Assembly (NCBI GenBank): GCA_013696275.1
Contig: JACCYW010000333.1
Location: 1-6,138 of the forward strand
Origin: Chloroflexota bacterium
Lineage (GTDB): Bacteria > Chloroflexota > Limnocylindria > Limnocylindrales > CSP1-4
DNA length: 6,138 nt
Direction: 5' to 3'
The notes below the pieces were generated by a model that saw only the letters and a program-made list of their open reading frames with translations, had not been told where the DNA came from and ran no database searches. The position numbers and the translations under genes were made by a program. Positions 5,153 to 6,138 of this stretch are shown here, in pieces (within the stretch, counting starts at the first letter, position 1; every line of letters starts with the position of its first letter).

Positions 5153-5739
5153 GACCGCCCGTAGACTTCCGGTCGCAGGACCCCGATGAATGGCAGATTG
5201 CGGTAGAACTCGCCGTAGTCAAGGCCATAGCCGACCACGAACTGGTCGGGGATGGTGAAGCCCCGATAGTCGATGGGTATCTCCACCAGGCGACGCGCCG
5301 GCTTATCCAGCAGCGCGCAGACGCGCAGGGTGGCCGGGTTCTTGCCGCGCAGGTATCGAAGCAGATAGTTGAGCGTCAGCCCGGTGTCGATGATGTCCTC
5401 CACGATGACCACATCACGGCCGTCGATGGGCGAGCTGAGATCCTTGAGTATGCGCACCAGCCCGGACGTCTCGGTCGACGTCCCGCCATACGAGCTGACC
5501 TCCATGAGGTCGATCTGGACCGGGATGGAGATGGCCCGCATCAAGTCGGCCATGAAGGGCAAGGCGCCCTTGAGTACGCTGACCAGCGTCAACTGGCGCC
5601 CCGCATAGTCCTCGGTGAGCCGTGCCCCAAGCTCACTGACCTTGGCCCGGATGTCGCTCGCCGCGATGAGGATGTCACCCACGTCGGCCGCGAGGTCAGG
5701 CACATGCGGCGGCGCGCCGGTCGATCCGCGCAGGGCCAT
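5149..5739 (-). CDS. hpt: Hypoxanthine phosphoribosyltransferase
   Basis: Cytoplasmic purine-salvage enzyme that converts hypoxanthine (and usually guanine) plus PRPP to IMP (or GMP) and pyrophosphate. It has 196 residues against about 175-185 in most bacteria. The extra length is an N-terminal extension of roughly 18 residues. Visible sites are SVLKGALPF (54-62, pyrophosphate-binding loop), the flexible catalytic loop SSYGGTSTETSG (82-93), the PRPP-binding signature VIVEDIIDTG (111-120, with Glu114, Asp115 and Asp118), the purine-contacting Lys146 in LLDKPARR, and DQFVVGYGLDY then YRNLPFIGVL near the C-terminus. The ATG at 5739 overlaps the preceding gene's stop as TGATG, which suggests re-initiation. 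A GTG at 5682 would give a more typical length, but no ribosome-binding site precedes it. The usual tilS and ftsH neighbours are absent on the visible sides. Confidence 0.95.
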   Translation of the reverse strand: MALRGSTGAPPHVPDLAADVGDILIAASDIRAKVSELGARLTEDYAGRQLTLVSVLKGALPFMADLMRAISIPVQIDLMEVSSYGGTSTETSGLVRILKDLSSPIDGRDVVIVEDIIDTGLTLNYLLRYLRGKNPATLRVCALLDKPARRLVEIPIDYRGFTIPDQFVVGYGLDYGEFYRNLPFIGVLRPEVYGRS

Positions 5740-6137
5740 CAGCCTGGCCGGACGGGGGCCGACACTGGACGGCGGGCCCGGCGGTGCTCAGCCGGCGCAG
5801 ACGATCTCGTCGCGTCGTCCGATGCTGACCGGCGGTTGGCGTCGACTGCCGCCCCAGGACCGACCTGGCCAGGCAGGCCCGTCATCGACGCTGCCACATC
5901 GATCCGCCCGTACTTCAGCATGAGCGCCCGAAAGTCCTTGGCGTAGAACAGCTTGACCCGCACCATGGGGTACAGCTCGCGGAGTCGACGCAGCTTGCGA
6001 TTCTTCTTGCGCACCAGGCTCTGGCGCAGTGTTGTGAGTTCGATGTAAAGGTCCCACTCGGGCAGGTAGAAGTCGGGCGCGAAGGACTCGACGACGGCTC
6101 CGTCCAGATTCCAGCGGACCGTAAATGCCCGCGGCTC
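5739..6137 (-). CDS. C-terminal part of a nuclease-fold-like conserved hypothetical protein upstream of hpt (5' end outside window)
   Basis: The reading frame is open to the right edge, leaving 132 visible residues. The GTG at 6014 is therefore unlikely to be the start, because conserved-looking sequence continues upstream of it. Residues 1-78 look like a compact domain: FTVRWNLDG, then SFAPDFYLPEWDLYIELTT (18-36), a basic segment VRKKNRKLRRLRELYP (42-57) and VRVKLFYAKDFRALMLKYGR (59-78). The PDFYLP...YIEL arrangement resembles the PD-(D/E)XK nuclease core (Asp22, Glu33), but the position two after Glu33 is Thr35 rather than the canonical Lys, so activity is doubtful. Residues 80-132 are an Ala/Arg/Pro/Ser-rich tail with no hydrophobic core. 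The stop overlaps the hpt ATG as TGATG, so the two genes are probably co-translated. Function unknown; the fold assignment is by eye. Gene reality is fairly safe, domain identity less so. Confidence 0.68.
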   Translation of the reverse strand, partial: EPRAFTVRWNLDGAVVESFAPDFYLPEWDLYIELTTLRQSLVRKKNRKLRRLRELYPMVRVKLFYAKDFRALMLKYGRIDVAASMTGLPGQVGPGAAVDANRRSASDDATRSSAPAEHRRARRPVSAPVRPG

Positions 6138-6138
6138 G

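Noticed and set aside
4632..5228. 198-aa - strand ORF overlapping the small membrane protein
   Set aside because: The product is Arg/Gly-rich and hydrophilic without domain signs. The alternative frame gives four clean hydrophobic helices with an ATGA overlap to hpt.
5739..5790. Ancestral fusion of the nuclease-like domain with HPRT split by a recent frameshift
   Set aside because: The hpt frame upstream of its ATG meets a stop at 5788-5790 after only 16 Pro/Gly/Ser-rich codons and does not continue the upstream domain, so no simple single frameshift restores a fusion.
1..6138. tRNA, rRNA, CRISPR or insertion-sequence features
   Set aside because: No cloverleaf-like segment, regularly spaced repeat array, terminal inverted repeats or transposase reading frame was seen on either strand.

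Overview
The window is high-GC bacterial DNA, compact, with seven coding regions, two of them cut by the window edges. It has no RNA genes, mobile elements or CRISPR. Gene style suggests a high-GC environmental bacterium, perhaps Chloroflexota or Actinomycetota. The pointers are GTG/ATG starts with 1-4 bp stop/start overlaps, a lipoprotein with a long Ser/Thr/Pro/Gly linker, and one apparently leaderless gene. No phylogenetic marker is present, so this placement is tentative.

Left (1-3228): the C-terminal part of a LivF-type branched-chain amino acid ABC ATPase on the + strand converges on a three-gene polar amino acid-type (PAAT) ABC importer on the - strand. In transcription order the importer is binding lipoprotein (3228-2206), permease (2125-1313) and ATPase (1316-540, GTG start overlapping the permease stop). 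A dyad covers the convergent junction, and an imperfect hairpin sits between the binding-protein and permease genes.

Middle (3229-4528): a 196-bp divergent intergenic region with three short palindromes and five GGCACG hexamers separates the importer from a Rieske non-heme iron oxygenase on the + strand. The oxygenase has an intact CxH-x16-CxxH Rieske site and an ExxHxxxxH mononuclear-iron site. Glu in place of the usual bridging Asp points to the subgroup acting on quaternary or methylated amines (CntA, GbcA, stachydrine demethylase, choline monooxygenase). Divergent pairing with an importer whose binding protein seems to lack the usual amine-binding Asp suggests a small uptake-and-oxidation module for a methylated amino compound. 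That link is inference, and no reductase partner is in the window.

Right (4529-6138): a 201-bp convergent gap, then a tightly coupled - strand operon. It starts with an incomplete gene whose product resembles a PD-(D/E)XK nuclease-like domain, followed by hypoxanthine phosphoribosyltransferase (hpt) and a small four-helix membrane protein. Neighbouring genes are joined by TGATG and ATGA overlaps.
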